19,142 nucleotides of DNA from Moraxellaceae bacterium AER2_44_116 (GCA_006546595.1 VIAD01000026.1:1-19142); one strand, 5' to 3'. Positions 1 through 7,497 are shown, numbered from the stretch's first letter. Program-made: numbers and translations. The notes: generated by a model not told the origin, from the sequence alone.

Positions 1-18
1 ACCGTTTAGGAAACTTCA

Positions 19-34
19 TGTAAACGCGTTTACA
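19..34. promoter_or_regulatory. 16-bp perfect palindrome, possible operator
   Basis: The bases TGTAAACGCGTTTACA form a perfect 16-bp palindrome. Size and TGTAAA/TTTACA arms resemble operators bound by dimeric repressors such as LacI/GalR-family proteins, but the gene it would control lies outside the window to the left. No other feature is visible in the 126 bp before the first gene. The regulatory reading is an inference from symmetry only. Confidence 0.35.
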
Positions 35-126
35 CAGAATTATTTACAGGCTCCTTGTACACTACTCGTCTGATAAACCACTGCTTTTATCCAAATCCAA
101 CATGATGAATTTCCTTCGCCAACCCA

Positions 127-366
127 TCACACCGTAAAACCCTGCCAAGCTTGCAACCGCGAATCCCAATACGTTAATGACGCAAGATTAATATCACTTA
201 AACGGACATGAACGTCCACGCCGCGTTCACCTTCTTTGGTCGAAATCACCAAACCGTCGTCGGTGATTTCCATAATCCAGCCTTGCAATACTTGGCCATC
301 GGCCAGCGTAAATTTTTGCTGATTGCCTTTATCGGCGAAATTAGCCAATTGTTCTGCCAAAATCAT
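127..366 (-). CDS. Small conserved-looking protein of unknown function (79 aa)
   Basis: I do not recognise this protein. It is 79 residues, soluble, without signal peptide, membrane segment or cysteine. After an N-terminal helix-like stretch (MILAEQLANFADKG) it has alternating hydrophobic and polar residues with glycines (for example DGQVLQGWIMEITDDGLVI at about 23-41). This suggests a small beta-barrel, perhaps SH3- or Sm-like, but that is only an inference. The start at 366 is chosen because AAGGAAAGG lies three bases upstream. A longer frame starting at 408 would place 14 extra residues on the arm of an inverted repeat and is rejected. It is the last gene of a probable argH-yggX-small gene unit on the minus strand. 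Confidence 0.7.
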   Translation of the reverse strand: MILAEQLANFADKGNQQKFTLADGQVLQGWIMEITDDGLVISTKEGERGVDVHVRLSDINLASLTYWDSRLQAWQGFTV

Positions 367-385
367 AGACCTTTCCTTAAATTCC

Positions 386-454
386 CTTCGACTCCGCTCA
401 GGGAGCATTTTTGCACATGCTGGGCGGAGTCGTGGTGGCTGAGCGGAGTCGAAG
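386..454. repeat. 69-bp element with 16-bp perfect inverted repeats
   Basis: CTTCGACTCCGCTCAG at 386-401 is the exact reverse complement of CTGAGCGGAGTCGAAG at 439-454. A third, imperfect copy of the right arm (CTGGGCGGAGTCG) lies between them at about 420-432. The element fills most of the gap between yggX and the 79-aa gene on the minus strand. In RNA it would form a strong GC-rich hairpin. It looks like a dispersed palindromic (REP-like) element. It could act as an mRNA stabiliser or partial terminator, but there is no T-run on either side, so a terminator role is not supported. Confidence 0.85.
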
Positions 455-465
455 CCCGTACAAAT

Positions 466-738
466 TTATTTTTTCTCAGGAGTCCAGCCTTTAGGCCGTT
501 CATAATCGGCATTGCTGAGAAACTTCTCGCGTTGCTCATCTAAAAACACATGCGTTTCAGGCTGCATGACATTGAGATGATTCTCGTTAATTAACATGGT
601 TTGATGTTTTAACCATTCTTGCCATGCTTGTTTTGACACCGAATCAAACAACGCCTGACCTTTAACACCGGGAAACGGCGCAAAAGCCAAACCTTCGAGT
701 TCTTGTTGATACTTACGGCACATTACCAGACGAGTCAT
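466..738 (-). CDS. yggX: YggX-type Fe(2+)-trafficking / oxidative damage protection protein
   Basis: This 90-aa protein belongs to the YggX family, small cytoplasmic proteins linked to iron handling and protection of iron-sulfur clusters from oxidation. Family hallmarks are visible: TRLVMCRKY at the N-terminus with the conserved cysteine, LEGLAFAPFPGVKGQ, the KQAWQEWLKHQTMLINE block and a C-terminal FLDEQREKFL. Length matches the usual 90-91 residues. An upstream TTG at 744 is in frame, but the ATG at 738 has AAGGAA six bases upstream and gives the normal family N-terminus. That Shine-Dalgarno overlaps the argH stop codon and only 11 bp separate the two genes, so translation is probably coupled to argH. 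In Escherichia coli yggX sits next to mutY instead. Confidence 0.95.
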   Translation of the reverse strand: MTRLVMCRKYQQELEGLAFAPFPGVKGQALFDSVSKQAWQEWLKHQTMLINENHLNVMQPETHVFLDEQREKFLSNADYERPKGWTPEKK

Positions 739-749
739 ATTCAATTCCT

Positions 750-2135
750 TTAAGCAATACGTTGACGAGCGCGTTGTACCGCTGCTAATACCTGATTCGG
801 TGCAGTGCCGCCAATATGATTACGGGCATTCACTGAGCCTTCTAGCGTTAATACCGCAAACACATCGTCAGCAATGGTATCCGAAAATTGTTGTAATTCG
901 GCTAGCGTCATCACACTCAAATCTTGATTGGTTTGCACGCCGTAAGCGACCGCTTTACCAACAATTTCATGAGCATCTCTAAAAGCTGTGCCTTTTTTCA
1001 CCAAGTAGTCAGCTAAGTCGGTGGCGGTTGCAAAACCGCGTAACGCAGCCGAGCGCATTTCTTCACGGCGCGGTTGTAAGGCAGGAACCATATCCGCAAA
1101 GGCACGTAAACACGCTTGTAGCGTATCTAAAGCATCAAATAACGGCTCTTTATCTTCTTGGTTATCTTTGTTGTAGGCTAAAGGTTGGCCTTTCATCAAC
1201 GTTAATAAGCACATTAAATGACCATTGACGCGTCCTGTTTTACCGCGCACTAATTCGGGTACATCAGGATTTTTCTTTTGCGGCATAATGCTAGAGCCAG
1301 TACAAAAGCGATCAGGAATATCCACAAACTTAAATTGTTGTGAGTTCCATAAAATTAACTCTTCGCTCATGCGTGATAAGTGCATCATCGCAATCGCGGC
1401 TGCCGAGCAAAACTCAATGGCAAAATCGCGGTCAGAAACGGCATCTAATGAGTTTTCACACACCGCTTCAAAGCCTAATAATTCGGCCGTATAAGCCCGA
1501 TCAATCGGGTAGGTTGTGCCTGCTAACGCGGCAGAACCTAAAGGCATGCGGTTGACCCGTTTACGGCAATCGGCCAAACGCTCATCATCCCGTACCAACA
1601 TTTCAAACCATGCAAGTAAATGATGGCCAAACGTGACAGGCTGTGCCGTTTGCAAATGGGTAAAACCAGGCATAATGGTGGCGGCTTCACGCTCCGCAAC
1701 TGTTAACAAACCTTGTTGTAACCGCTGTAAGATCAGACGTGTTTTGTCGATTTCGTCGCGTAAATACAAACGAATATCGGTTGCCACTTGGTCATTACGG
1801 CTACGTCCTGTATGCAGTTTCTTACCTGTGATACCAATACGATCGGTCAAGCGCGCTTCGATGTTCATGTGCACGTCTTCTAAATCGACACGCCAATCAA
1901 AGCGACCTGCTTCAATATCGGTTTGAATTGCAGCCAAACCGTCGATAATGGCATCACGCTCGGCATCAGTTAATACGCCTACTTTTGCCAACATCGTGGC
2001 ATGAGCGCATGAGCCTTGAATATCATGTTTGTATAATCGTTTATCAAACGTCACGGACGCGGTAAACTCAGCGACAAAGGCATCGGTTGCTTCACTAAAG
2101 CGACCGCCCCACATAGTAGAAGATGGTGTAGTCAT
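750..2135 (-). CDS. argH: Argininosuccinate lyase
   Basis: ArgH splits argininosuccinate into arginine and fumarate, the last step of arginine synthesis, as a cytoplasmic homotetramer. The 461-aa protein has the N-terminal WGGRF motif (9-13), HTGRSRNDQ (108-116), TH-LQ with the conserved His160, and the fumarase/aspartase superfamily signature GSSIMPQKKNP (280-290) that carries the catalytic serine loop. Length is normal for the family. The ATG at 2135 has no clear Shine-Dalgarno; an in-frame ATG at 2114, directly before WGGRF, is an alternative start but has none either. It is transcribed divergently from algZ, as in Pseudomonas, and is followed by yggX 11 bp downstream. Confidence 0.97.
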   Translation of the reverse strand: MTTPSSTMWGGRFSEATDAFVAEFTASVTFDKRLYKHDIQGSCAHATMLAKVGVLTDAERDAIIDGLAAIQTDIEAGRFDWRVDLEDVHMNIEARLTDRIGITGKKLHTGRSRNDQVATDIRLYLRDEIDKTRLILQRLQQGLLTVAEREAATIMPGFTHLQTAQPVTFGHHLLAWFEMLVRDDERLADCRKRVNRMPLGSAALAGTTYPIDRAYTAELLGFEAVCENSLDAVSDRDFAIEFCSAAAIAMMHLSRMSEELILWNSQQFKFVDIPDRFCTGSSIMPQKKNPDVPELVRGKTGRVNGHLMCLLTLMKGQPLAYNKDNQEDKEPLFDALDTLQACLRAFADMVPALQPRREEMRSAALRGFATATDLADYLVKKGTAFRDAHEIVGKAVAYGVQTNQDLSVMTLAELQQFSDTIADDVFAVLTLEGSVNARNHIGGTAPNQVLAAVQRARQRIA

Positions 2136-2191
2136 ACGAATTCATTTGGGATTAAAAAATTAAAAATAGTCAGAATGACGAGTCAGATCAC

Positions 2192-2222
2192 GACTTACGC
2201 ACAGCACCGCGTAAGTCCTAAG
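2192..2222. repeat. Inverted repeat of the GTAAGTCCTAAG family, copy 1
   Basis: GACTTACGC (2192-2200) and GCGTAAGTC (2209-2217) are perfect 9-bp inverted repeats around an 8-base loop. The right arm continues as GCGTAAGTCCTAAG (2209-2222), a 14-mer found again at 15679-15692. It lies in the 125-bp divergent spacer between argH and algZ. A small palindromic or MITE-like element is the likely explanation. A role in regulating either gene is possible but not shown. Confidence 0.75.
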
Positions 2223-2260
2223 ATGATGCGAAAATTCTTCCAAAGAGTATAACAGGAATT

Positions 2261-3349
2261 ATGCAAAAAACGCCGTCCGCAACACAGACACCACAGCAGC
2301 AGGTCGATGACTTCTTTTTGCCTGATTTTTGCAATATGAAAGCCGTGTTGGTGTTATTAGTGGTGACAGAGTTATTAGCCATCTTTTTAATGTTAGCTGA
2401 TCTCGAAGTCTTAATACCCTTTCCGTGGGCAGATTTGGGGCTAAAATCGTTTTTATTAGCATGGGTCGCGATGAGTATCGCGGTTTTAATGTGTTGGTTA
2501 CGTCCCCATTTGCAAAAAATTAAACGCTCGTATGCGGCTTTTATTATCTTATTTTTGTTTGTGATGTTAGTGGCTTTTTTTACGTTTGCCGCCGAAGGCA
2601 TTTTATTGTTTTTACATATACGGCAACAAGGTGACGTTAATTTAGCTGTGGTGTTAGTCCGTAACGTGTTGATGAGTGGCATTATTGGCGGTTTGGTACT
2701 ACGCTATTTTTATTTACAAGAGCTATTACTTCAACGGCAGCGCACCGAGTTAACGGCGAGGGTACAAGCGTTACAAGCGCGGATTCGCCCCCATTTTTTG
2801 TTTAATTCGATGAATATTATCGCCAGTTTGATTATGGTTGACCCTGAAAAAGCCGAGCATGTGGTTGAAGATTTATCGGCGTTGTTTCGAGCTAGCTTAA
2901 AAGCAGAAGGCGAGGTGGCTTTGAGTGACGAAATTAGCTTATGTAATAGTTATCTTAATATCGAAAAATTACGCTTAGGTAAACGCTTGGATTTTGAATG
3001 GCGTTTTGATAACTTGCGTTCAGACTTACGCATCCCCGCATTGACCTTACAACCCTTGCTTGAAAATGCTATTTATCATGGGGTAGAGTTGAGTGATGAA
3101 GGCGGAAAGGTCACTATTTTGTTATCGTGGACGGGACAAGAGTTAAACATTATTATCACTAACCCTTTTCATGAGCATAAAAAAAGTCATCACAAAGGTA
3201 ATAACATGGCCGTTGATAATATTCGTGAACGCTTACAGGCACATTACGGAGAAAAGGCTAAACTAAAAACACAGGCCGCAGGCCAACTATTTACCACGCA
3301 CATTAGCTATCCGTTAGCGTATGGCGAAGAGTATATCCACCTCTCTTAA
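2261..3349 (+). CDS. algZ: AlgZ/FimS-type membrane histidine kinase
   Basis: This 362-aa protein is the likely sensor partner of the AlgR regulator encoded next to it. The N-terminal third is membrane-embedded, with hydrophobic segments at about 27-46, 64-80, 91-115 and 127-148. The His_kinase domain (LytS/YehU class) follows, with the phospho-acceptor motif RPHFLFNSMN, His178. The ATPase domain keeps an N-box-like LQPLLENAIYHGV (263-275) but lacks the usual DxGxG motif; at that place it has TNP, then GNNMAVDNIRERL (313-325). As I recall, Pseudomonas AlgZ/FimS shows similar departures. In Pseudomonas the pair controls alginate and type IV pili; no such target genes are in this window. A short AGGA lies just before the ATG. 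Confidence 0.93.
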   Translation: MQKTPSATQTPQQQVDDFFLPDFCNMKAVLVLLVVTELLAIFLMLADLEVLIPFPWADLGLKSFLLAWVAMSIAVLMCWLRPHLQKIKRSYAAFIILFLFVMLVAFFTFAAEGILLFLHIRQQGDVNLAVVLVRNVLMSGIIGGLVLRYFYLQELLLQRQRTELTARVQALQARIRPHFLFNSMNIIASLIMVDPEKAEHVVEDLSALFRASLKAEGEVALSDEISLCNSYLNIEKLRLGKRLDFEWRFDNLRSDLRIPALTLQPLLENAIYHGVELSDEGGKVTILLSWTGQELNIIITNPFHEHKKSHHKGNNMAVDNIRERLQAHYGEKAKLKTQAAGQLFTTHISYPLAYGEEYIHLS

Positions 3350-3375
3350 CAATAAATCAATAATATGGAGGCCGT

Positions 3376-4119
3376 ATGAAAGTCCTAGTCTGTGACGATG
3401 AAGCCTTGGCTCGTGATCGTTTAGTGCGTTTATTGCGTGATGCGAAAGAGTGTGAAGTAGTCGGTGAAGCCGAAAATGGCCGTGATGCCTTACAAAAAGT
3501 CGAAATGCTTGCTCCCGATGTCATTTTATTAGACATTCGTATGCCTGTTATGGATGGTATTGCGTGTGCCGAAGAATTAGCCCGTTTACCCAATCCCCCC
3601 GCAGTCATTTTTATTACTGCTTTTGATGAACATGCATTAGCTGCGTTTCAAGTGGAAGCCATCGGTTATTTACTTAAACCCGTTCGTCGCGATCAATTAA
3701 ACGAAGCATTGGCGCGGGCTTCGCGGGTTAATCGTGCACAATTGCAGCATATTCGTGAACAAGCCAATGATGATGGTAAGCCTGAAGCACGTCAGCACAT
3801 TACGGCACGTACGCATCGGGGTTTAGAGTTGATTCCGATTAGCGATATTTATTATTTCTTAGCGGATCAAAAATATGTCACTGTCCGCCATGCGCGTGGT
3901 GAAGTCTTAGTCGATGAAACCCTCAAAGATTTAGAAGATGAATTCGGCGAGCGTTTTTTGCGCGTTCACCGAAATGCGTTATTAGCGGTAAATTATTTGG
4001 AAGGCTTAGAAGCGGTACAAAATGGCCAATGTTTTGTCCGTTTTCGGGGGATTCCTGAAAAATTATTGGTTAGTCGTCGGCATTTACCACAATTACGCGA
4101 AAAAATGCAAAATTTGTGA
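3376..4119 (+). CDS. algR: AlgR-type LytTR response regulator
   Basis: This 247-aa transcription regulator has an N-terminal receiver domain (about 1-115) with acidic pocket Asp7/Asp8, phospho-acceptor Asp53 in LLDIRMP, Thr81 and Lys101 (LLKP). A linker follows, then a C-terminal LytTR DNA-binding domain (about 140-245) with the motifs YYFLADQKYVTV and FLRVHRNALL. Length and layout match AlgR. A strong GGAGG lies just upstream of the ATG and only 26 bp separate it from algZ, so the two are cotranscribed and form a cognate pair. In Pseudomonas hemC follows directly; here two lipoprotein genes come in between. Function as a global regulator is inferred from family and context. Confidence 0.95.
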   Translation: MKVLVCDDEALARDRLVRLLRDAKECEVVGEAENGRDALQKVEMLAPDVILLDIRMPVMDGIACAEELARLPNPPAVIFITAFDEHALAAFQVEAIGYLLKPVRRDQLNEALARASRVNRAQLQHIREQANDDGKPEARQHITARTHRGLELIPISDIYYFLADQKYVTVRHARGEVLVDETLKDLEDEFGERFLRVHRNALLAVNYLEGLEAVQNGQCFVRFRGIPEKLLVSRRHLPQLREKMQNL

Positions 4120-4187
4120 TAAAAAGAACATCAAGATTATAAATTTGGCAATATCTCGTAAACGTGCAGTTTTGCAGCAATTGCCTC

Positions 4188-4193
4188 TATAAT
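4188..4193 (+). promoter_or_regulatory. Putative -10 box for the lipoprotein pair
   Basis: A perfect TATAAT lies in the 121-bp gap between algR and the hydrolase gene. No good -35 box is found at 16-18 bp (TGCAGT at 17 bp is poor), so it may need an activator. Transcription would start near 4200, before the hydrolase start at 4241 and close to an in-frame upstream ATG at 4211, which argues for the downstream start. Confidence 0.45.
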
Positions 4194-4240
4194 AACCCAC
4201 ACAAAAAGAAATGCCGTTTCGTGGCGGTCGGGGATGTTTT

Positions 4241-5347
4241 ATGAGTAACTGGAGTATGTTGCTGATCCGGTTTCTATTGCTCACTAGCGCAATTGTTGGT
4301 TTTACGGGTTGTGCAAACTTGCACAATGTTAAATCGGATGAGCCTGAAAAATATATCTTAGGTGAAAATGCTACTGATGCGCGTTATTTTTACACGCGTA
4401 GTGGCTTGCGTTTGTTTGGTCAATGGTGGGCACCTAAAGATCGTCCACGAGCCGTTGTTTTACTGGTACATGGTACAGTGTTACACTCAGGATTTTACTC
4501 TCCTTGGGCAAATGAGCTGACTAAAAATGGCTATGCTGTCTTTGGTATCGATTTGCGTGGTTGGGGACAATCTCAAGGCTATGGTCGTCGTGGTAACGTC
4601 GGTAATTACGATGAATATGTTGAAGATGTCACTCTCGCACGTCGTGAAATTAGAAAGCGTTACCCGAATATTCCTGTTTATTTGCAGGGCGAATCATTGG
4701 GTGGAGCTGTCGTTTTATTGTCCCACATCATGGACAAAGTCACGCTTGATGGTTTAATTCTCAATGCTCCCGCCGTTAAAATTAGTCCTGTTGCACAATG
4801 GAATTTATGGGGAGCAGCACAAAGTGCTAAATTATTCCCTGAAATGCCGTCCTTGCCCTTGTTTAAGTCATTAACGGGCTTAGTACTAACCGATAAAAAT
4901 GCACAAGATCGTTTTTGGTCAGACCCGTTGACCACACGTAAGGCGTTAGGAGCTGGGTTTGTTGTGGCATTACAAGATGCAACCGAACGTTTGCAATTGA
5001 ATGTTAATAATGTTCGTGCGCCGATGTTGATTATTCAAGGCACAAAAGATTATGTCATTCCGCAAAGCTCCAGTGAGTTTTTAGTCAAGGAAGCGCGCAG
5101 TAGTGATAAAACATTAACTGTCATCAAGGGCTTACACCATTCGACGTTGAATGATCGCCAAAAGCAAGAAGTATGGGATGATATCATTAGTTGGTTAGAT
5201 AAACGTGCTGACCAAGCGTTAGCGGCGCGTAAGTTATTGCCTGATGAAACTGAAATCTCGGCTGTTGATGATCCAGAACCGACATTAGAAAAAGCCGCCT
5301 ATCGTCCGAAATATCCAAAACTCACGATGACAACAACGAGGAATTAA
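4241..5347 (+). CDS. Alpha/beta-hydrolase lipoprotein (lysophospholipase / monoacylglycerol lipase-like)
   Basis: This 368-aa protein is a probable membrane-anchored serine hydrolase of the Hydrolase_4 type. It begins with a lipoprotein signal peptide (positive N-region, hydrophobic core, FTGC with Cys24 as the lipidated residue). The fold shows the oxyanion motif VHG (76-78), the nucleophile elbow GESLG with Ser152, Asp270 in GTKD and His300 in HHSTLND, so the catalytic triad is complete. The last 45 or so residues lie beyond the usual fold and are charged and proline-containing. The start at 4241 is chosen for the GGGGA upstream and because it leaves a proper signal peptide; an in-frame ATG at 4211 adds ten residues. 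It probably forms an operon with the next gene, two bases after its stop. The substrate is unknown; acyl glycerols or lysophospholipids are guesses from the family. Confidence 0.88.
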   Translation: MSNWSMLLIRFLLLTSAIVGFTGCANLHNVKSDEPEKYILGENATDARYFYTRSGLRLFGQWWAPKDRPRAVVLLVHGTVLHSGFYSPWANELTKNGYAVFGIDLRGWGQSQGYGRRGNVGNYDEYVEDVTLARREIRKRYPNIPVYLQGESLGGAVVLLSHIMDKVTLDGLILNAPAVKISPVAQWNLWGAAQSAKLFPEMPSLPLFKSLTGLVLTDKNAQDRFWSDPLTTRKALGAGFVVALQDATERLQLNVNNVRAPMLIIQGTKDYVIPQSSSEFLVKEARSSDKTLTVIKGLHHSTLNDRQKQEVWDDIISWLDKRADQALAARKLLPDETEISAVDDPEPTLEKAAYRPKYPKLTMTTTRN

Positions 5348-5349
5348 TA

Positions 5350-5661
5350 ATGAAACATCTTTTGTGGCCTTTACTTTTAGCCACAGTATTGTCGGGTTGT
5401 GCAACAGCAGTTAGCCCTATCAGTGGCTCAGTGTATAGCAATGTCAAAGCCCCGTTATTAGCCACTGACAGCAATGAAAAACCAACCAAAATTGGTCGTG
5501 CTACAGCGCGTTCCGTGTTAGGTGTTTATGCTGTGGGTGACGCAAGTATTGAAGCAGCCGCCAAGAATGCGGGTATCACTCGTATTCATCATGTTGATTA
5601 TCAAACACAAAGTATTTTAGGTGTGATGGCAGACTTTACGGTCATTGTGTACGGTAATTAA
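5350..5661 (+). CDS. TRL-like family lipoprotein
   Basis: This 103-aa protein has a lipoprotein signal peptide ending in LSGC (lipidated Cys17), then a short domain with the TRL-family pattern: VKAPLLATD, KIGRATARSVLGVYAVGDAS, EAAAKNAGITRIHHVDYQ and a C-terminal FTVIVYG. TRL-like proteins are small periplasm-facing lipoproteins of unknown biochemical role. It starts two bases after the hydrolase stop codon and its GAGGAA ribosome binding site lies inside the end of that gene, so the two are translated from one message. This suggests a shared envelope function, which is an inference. Confidence 0.85.
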   Translation: MKHLLWPLLLATVLSGCATAVSPISGSVYSNVKAPLLATDSNEKPTKIGRATARSVLGVYAVGDASIEAAAKNAGITRIHHVDYQTQSILGVMADFTVIVYGN

Positions 5662-5676
5662 TCATTATCGGTTTAG

Positions 5677-5706
5677 CATCTCTCTTTAAATCGTTAAAGG
5701 GAGATG
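5677..5706 (+). terminator. Hairpin after the lipoprotein pair, possible terminator
   Basis: CATCTCTCTTTAA (5677-5689) pairs with TTAAAGGGAGATG (5694-5706) around a four-base loop: 13 pairs, one of them G-U. No T-run follows directly; a pyrimidine-rich stretch starts about nine bases later. It lies in the 121-bp gap before hemC and would end the lipoprotein message, but termination is not certain. I found no convincing hemC promoter in this gap. Confidence 0.5.
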
Positions 5707-5782
5707 AGAGACGCTCTTTCTTATTCCCTTCAGCATTGCCATAATCGACACACTGCTTTTAGCTGCTGTTTAGGTTATTGAA

Positions 5783-6700
5783 ATGAGAACGCTCCGCATC
5801 GCTACCCGTAAAAGTCCTCTTGCTCTTTGGCAAGCGGAATATGTCAAAGCCCGTTTATTAGCACATCATCCCCAACTCACCGTTGAGTTAGTCACGTTTA
5901 CCACGCAAGGCGACAAAATTTTAGACACGCCATTGGCTAAAATTGGTGGTAAAGGCTTGTTTGTCAAAGAGCTTGAAGTGGCTATGTTAGAGGGACGCGC
6001 CGATTTAGCCGTGCATTCGATGAAAGATGTGCCGATGGACTGCCCAGAAGGCTTAGCAATCACCGTCATTTGTGAACGTGAAGATCCAACAGATGCCTTT
6101 GTTTCCAATCGCTTTGCCAGTTTGACCCAGTTGCCACACGGCGCAATTGTTGGCACGTCCAGTTTACGTCGCCAATGTCAGTTACGGGCATTACGGCCTG
6201 ATTTAGTCATTCATGACTTACGTGGCAATGTTGGCACACGTTTAGGGCGTTTAGATAATAATGAATATGACGCGATTATTTTGGCCAGTGCTGGCTTAAA
6301 ACGTTTAGGTTTAGAAGCGCGCATTCGTCAACGTCTGATCGAGTTACTTCCCGCAGTAGGGCAGGGGGCTGTAGGTATTGAGTCACGTACTGATGATGAG
6401 GAGTTACTGGCATTACTTGCACCATTACATCATCAACAAACGGCGATTTGTGTTCACGCGGAACGGGCAATGAATCGACGCTTACAAGGTGGCTGCCAAG
6501 TCCCCATTGCAGGCTTTGCGACCCTAGAGCAAGACACCATTACCCTGAAAGCACTCGTCGGTAGCATAGATGGCCAGCAGATTATTCACTTTCAAGCCCA
6601 AAGCAATGATTTAGCTGCCATAGAGGCACTGGGTCAACACGTTGCTGATGGTTTATTGGCACAAGGAGCGGCGGATATTTTGGCTGCGGTCTATGGTTGA
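5783..6700 (+). CDS. hemC: Hydroxymethylbilane synthase (porphobilinogen deaminase)
   Basis: HemC joins four porphobilinogen molecules into hydroxymethylbilane in the cytoplasm, an early step of heme and siroheme synthesis. The 305-aa protein shows the family motifs: RIATRKSPLALWQ (5-17), IGGKGLFVKELE (54-65), VHSMKDVP with catalytic Asp82, GTSSLRRQCQL (124-134), DLRGNVGTRLGRLD (145-158) and GGCQVPI with Cys238, the attachment site of the dipyrromethane cofactor. Length is close to the usual 310. It overlaps hemD by eight bases, so the two are coupled. Confidence 0.97.
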   Translation: MRTLRIATRKSPLALWQAEYVKARLLAHHPQLTVELVTFTTQGDKILDTPLAKIGGKGLFVKELEVAMLEGRADLAVHSMKDVPMDCPEGLAITVICEREDPTDAFVSNRFASLTQLPHGAIVGTSSLRRQCQLRALRPDLVIHDLRGNVGTRLGRLDNNEYDAIILASAGLKRLGLEARIRQRLIELLPAVGQGAVGIESRTDDEELLALLAPLHHQQTAICVHAERAMNRRLQGGCQVPIAGFATLEQDTITLKALVGSIDGQQIIHFQAQSNDLAAIEALGQHVADGLLAQGAADILAAVYG

Positions 6701-7493
6701 TTTATCCGATTTACGTGTCCTCAACACGCGACCTTTAGCCCGTGCAGATGCCCTGCAAACTGCGTTGTTGGCAACAGGGGCGATTGTTGCACAATTGCCT
6801 CTGTTAGAAATTGAAACCTTAGCGTTGTCGGCAGAAGCAAGGCAATCGTTGCTTGATTTAGACCGTTATCGTTGGGTTTTTGTGGTGAGTCCTACGGCCG
6901 CAGAGCTCGGGTTGCAACATTTAGGTGATTATTGGCCGCAGTGGCCTATCGCAGTTGATTGGCTAGCCGTGGGCGAGAGTACAGCGCAAGTGTTACGGCA
7001 AGCCTTACTTAATCCTATAGTGCCTGATGAAGAAAGTAGCGAGGGCTTATTACGGCTGCCTGTCTTTCAACAGCGACAAACGGGTGACCGTTTATTGGTG
7101 TTACGTGGTGAAGGGGGGCGTAATCTCGTCCGTGATAGTTTAGATGGTCAAGGTGTCGGCGTGGATTATGTCGAGTTATATCGTCGTCGCTTGCCACCAG
7201 ACACCATGATACGTTGGCAGCAACTCATCAGCACACAAGGCTTACCTGATATCGTTATTTTGACCAGCGGTGAAAGTTTACAGCATTGGTTGGCGATTGC
7301 AGGAGAAGCAGCGATGTCCGTTACTCCGCTAGTGATTAGTCCTCGTTTGGCGGTAATAGCGCAGAAGGCAGGCTTAAAGCCGTGTATTATTGCTGCGAGC
7401 ACTCGTCCCGAAGCGATTATTGCAGCATTGTTGACGTGGCGAAATTCCTTGAACCATGATATTGATTGCACCGAGCCAACGGAAAGAAGATAA
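6693..7493 (+). CDS. hemD: Uroporphyrinogen-III synthase
   Basis: HemD closes hydroxymethylbilane to uroporphyrinogen III with inversion of ring D, directly after HemC. The protein is 266 aa and poorly conserved, as is usual for this family. Recognisable pieces are NTRP (11-14), FVVSPTAAE (64-71), AVGESTAQVL, VLRGEGGR (136-143), a YR-rich turn, and LTSGESLQHW (190-199). The start at 6693 is chosen because it overlaps the hemC stop region by eight bases and gives the family N-terminus; an earlier in-frame ATG at 6642 lies well inside hemC. hemX follows after four bases. Confidence 0.93.
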   Translation: MVDLSDLRVLNTRPLARADALQTALLATGAIVAQLPLLEIETLALSAEARQSLLDLDRYRWVFVVSPTAAELGLQHLGDYWPQWPIAVDWLAVGESTAQVLRQALLNPIVPDEESSEGLLRLPVFQQRQTGDRLLVLRGEGGRNLVRDSLDGQGVGVDYVELYRRRLPPDTMIRWQQLISTQGLPDIVILTSGESLQHWLAIAGEAAMSVTPLVISPRLAVIAQKAGLKPCIIAASTRPEAIIAALLTWRNSLNHDIDCTEPTERR

Positions 7494-7497
7494 CAAC

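Noticed and set aside
62..103. 13-codon open frame on the minus strand with AAGGAA before its ATG
   Set aside because: Too short to support as a gene and without recognisable content; the ribosome binding site alone is not enough.
208..543. 111-codon plus-strand frame
   Set aside because: It runs antisense to the 79-aa gene and the end of yggX and through the inverted repeat; it has no ribosome binding site or family resemblance.
2218..2682. 154-codon minus-strand frame overlapping the start of algZ
   Set aside because: Composition (many Asn, Thr, Lys) is what the reverse strand of hydrophobic membrane codons produces; algZ on the plus strand is clearly real.
2261..4119. Alginate or pilus gene cluster suggested by algZ/algR
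   Set aside because: No alginate or pilus genes are present in the window; the regulators sit here because of conserved gene order with argH and hemC.
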